Assembly (NCBI GenBank): GCA_905182985.1
Contig: CAJJDN010000067.1
Span: 28,403-92,402 of the forward strand
DNA: 64,000 bases
Direction of reading: 5' to 3'
Source of the DNA: Paramecium sonneborni
Lineage: Eukaryota; Ciliophora; Oligohymenophorea; Peniculida; Parameciidae
Part shown: piece after piece, positions 63,053-64,000 of the stretch
Layout of the letters: each line of letters opens with the position of its first letter
Numbering within the stretch: the first letter of the stretch is position 1
The notes under the pieces: generated by a model
Told to the model about the DNA's origin: nothing
Database searches by the model: none
Seen by the model: only the letters and a program-made list of their open reading frames with translations
Translations under genes and position numbers: made by a program

Positions 63053-63780
63053 ATGAAAAGACATTCACCAGAGAGTTCTGCAACAATAAAAAAGGAAATT
63101 CGAAAGAGATTATAGAAACGATAGACAATTAGAGAACTTTACAAAGAAAAGTAATGGAAAACATTAGTGAAAGTTGGTTCATAAATAAAAGGATTATATG
63201 AAGAATATGATACAATTAAGGTTTAGGGATAGGTACTGAGTGTTGGGGATTCAGTTTTAATTAATAGTGGAGATCAATGTGATGAGGATTATGTTGGAAC
63301 CATAAAATAAATATTATCAATAAAAGAACCAACAACAGCTAAATTGATATGTTTATGTAGAATTTAATGGTATATGAGAAAAAGTGAGATCATCAAATCT
63401 TAACCTAAATGTTCAGAATGGATTTCTGAACAAGAATTATTTATTACCAACCATTAAGAGTATATTTTAGCTTAGAGTATAATTGCTAGATGTTAAATAT
63501 TGACTTGTAATCAATATTAAGAATTAGAAGAAATTGAATCCACTATTTATTTTAATAGATTGGAATGGGATATTTACAAAAAATAATTTACTAATATAGA
63601 TGCATTATAGCAAATTTGCTTTTGCATTTAACCGGTGAATCCCGATCGATAATATATATAAGTAATTAATTATTTTATATCTAGTGTGATTAATGTAAAA
63701 ATTGGTATCATTTTGAATGTGTAGGTATTATTAATGGCAAATATAATTAAAATGAATTCCACTGTCGTATGTGTAAATGA
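63053..63780 (+). CDS. BAH-PHD chromatin reader
   Basis: A 234-residue protein: basic N-terminus (KKEIRKRLQKRQTIRELYKE), a BAH domain (VLSVGDSVLINSGDQ, AKLICLCRIQWYMRKSEI, SEQELFITNHQEYILAQSII, IYFNRLEWDIYKK) and a C-terminal PHD finger with the full Cys4-His-Cys3 set (ICFCIQPVNPDRQYIQCDQC, NWYHFECVGI, FHCRMCK). The finger is interrupted by a 23-nt intron (63662-63684). This small BAH-PHD plan matches plant EBS/SHL-type readers, in which PHD and BAH bind methylated histone H3 tails. An in-frame ATG at 63005 would add 16 residues; the second ATG is preferred since it precedes the basic region directly. TGA 63778-63780. Confidence 0.87.
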
Positions 63781-63868
63781 AATCTATGTTTATTTGTATT
63801 TTAATATACTGAAATATATTTGTTTATATTAATCAAACAATTATAGCAATTTAAATTAAAAAAAGTAG

Positions 63869-64000
63869 ATGTAACCTTCATTCAAATATCCAACTCCATC
63901 CAATTTACAATACTTACAATAAGAAATTATTGTAGAGAATGAGGTAAATTCTAATATAATTATATAAGATTCCAGAATTAGATACTTTTGAAGAATTTTG
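63869..64000 (+). CDS. 5' part of an unidentified gene, cut by the window edge
   Basis: Starts at ATG 63869 (MQPSFKYPTPSNLQYLQQEI), and a 25-nt intron ending AAG (63942-63966 region) joins ENE to IPELDTFEEF. Open to the last base. The fragment is too short for a family call. Confidence 0.45.

Noticed and set aside
63640..63660. Locally GC-rich patch suggestive of an RNA gene
   Set aside because: It lies inside the PHD finger coding sequence. No tRNA cloverleaf or B-box could be drawn here or elsewhere in the window.

Overview
The window reads as the somatic (macronuclear) genome of a Paramecium-like oligohymenophorean ciliate. G+C is very low, roughly one fifth by eye. TAA and TAG occur throughout reading frames as glutamine codons and only TGA stops translation. 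Genes are cut by tiny introns of about 22-33 nt that begin GTA and mostly end TAG. Gene models were built by reading both strands with this code. For most of them the intron lengths sum so that the coding length is an exact multiple of three, which is the main support for each model.

Layout. 1-5.5 kb: a GNAT-type acetyltransferase and, on the minus strand, a full-length eEF2-like protein whose GTP-binding motifs are degenerate. 5.5-11.2 kb: poor in genes, with an unresolved minus-strand coding stretch and a decayed zinc-finger/TPR gene. 11.2-28.6 kb: very compact, with two tandem auxin-efflux-carrier-type transporters, a secreted hydrolase, then IFT88, WASHC4 (SWIP) and Sec24 head to tail with about 30 bp between them, the complex I subunit NDUFA5, a coiled-coil protein, and a K+ channel with a cyclic-nucleotide domain and a zinc knuckle. 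29.6-35.1 kb: a MYND-Aurora kinase, SURF2, a helical possibly mitochondrial protein and small unknowns. 36.2 kb and 55.1 kb: runs of N flanked by identical direct repeats of 413 bp and 944 bp, which look like unmerged contig ends. 37.3-53.4 kb: a PH pseudokinase, Q/N-rich unknowns, an XRCC1-like protein with ubiquitin-interacting motifs and a BRCT domain, a frameshifted cyclic-nucleotide-binding gene, a CCT-domain protein, an active PH kinase, a coiled-coil gene overlapping an F-box-like gene by 4 bp, and an Alba protein. 53.6-56.2 kb: a half-size Sec24-like gene, partly duplicated across the gap. 57.2-64 kb: a 1,296-residue coiled-coil kinase, a 1.9 kb gap without a recognised gene, a BAH-PHD protein and the 5' end of one more gene.

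Several genes belong to linked cell processes: COPII coat (two Sec24-type genes), endosomal WASH complex, intraflagellar transport, mitosis-type kinase signalling, chromatin reading and DNA repair. No virus, transposase, CRISPR array, telomere repeat or convincing tRNA/rRNA was seen. The most unusual contents are proteins that kept their fold but lost catalytic motifs (eEF2-like, PH pseudokinase), unusual fusions (MYND-Aurora, XRCC1-UIM-BRCT, channel-zinc knuckle), and a recurring AAG intron end.
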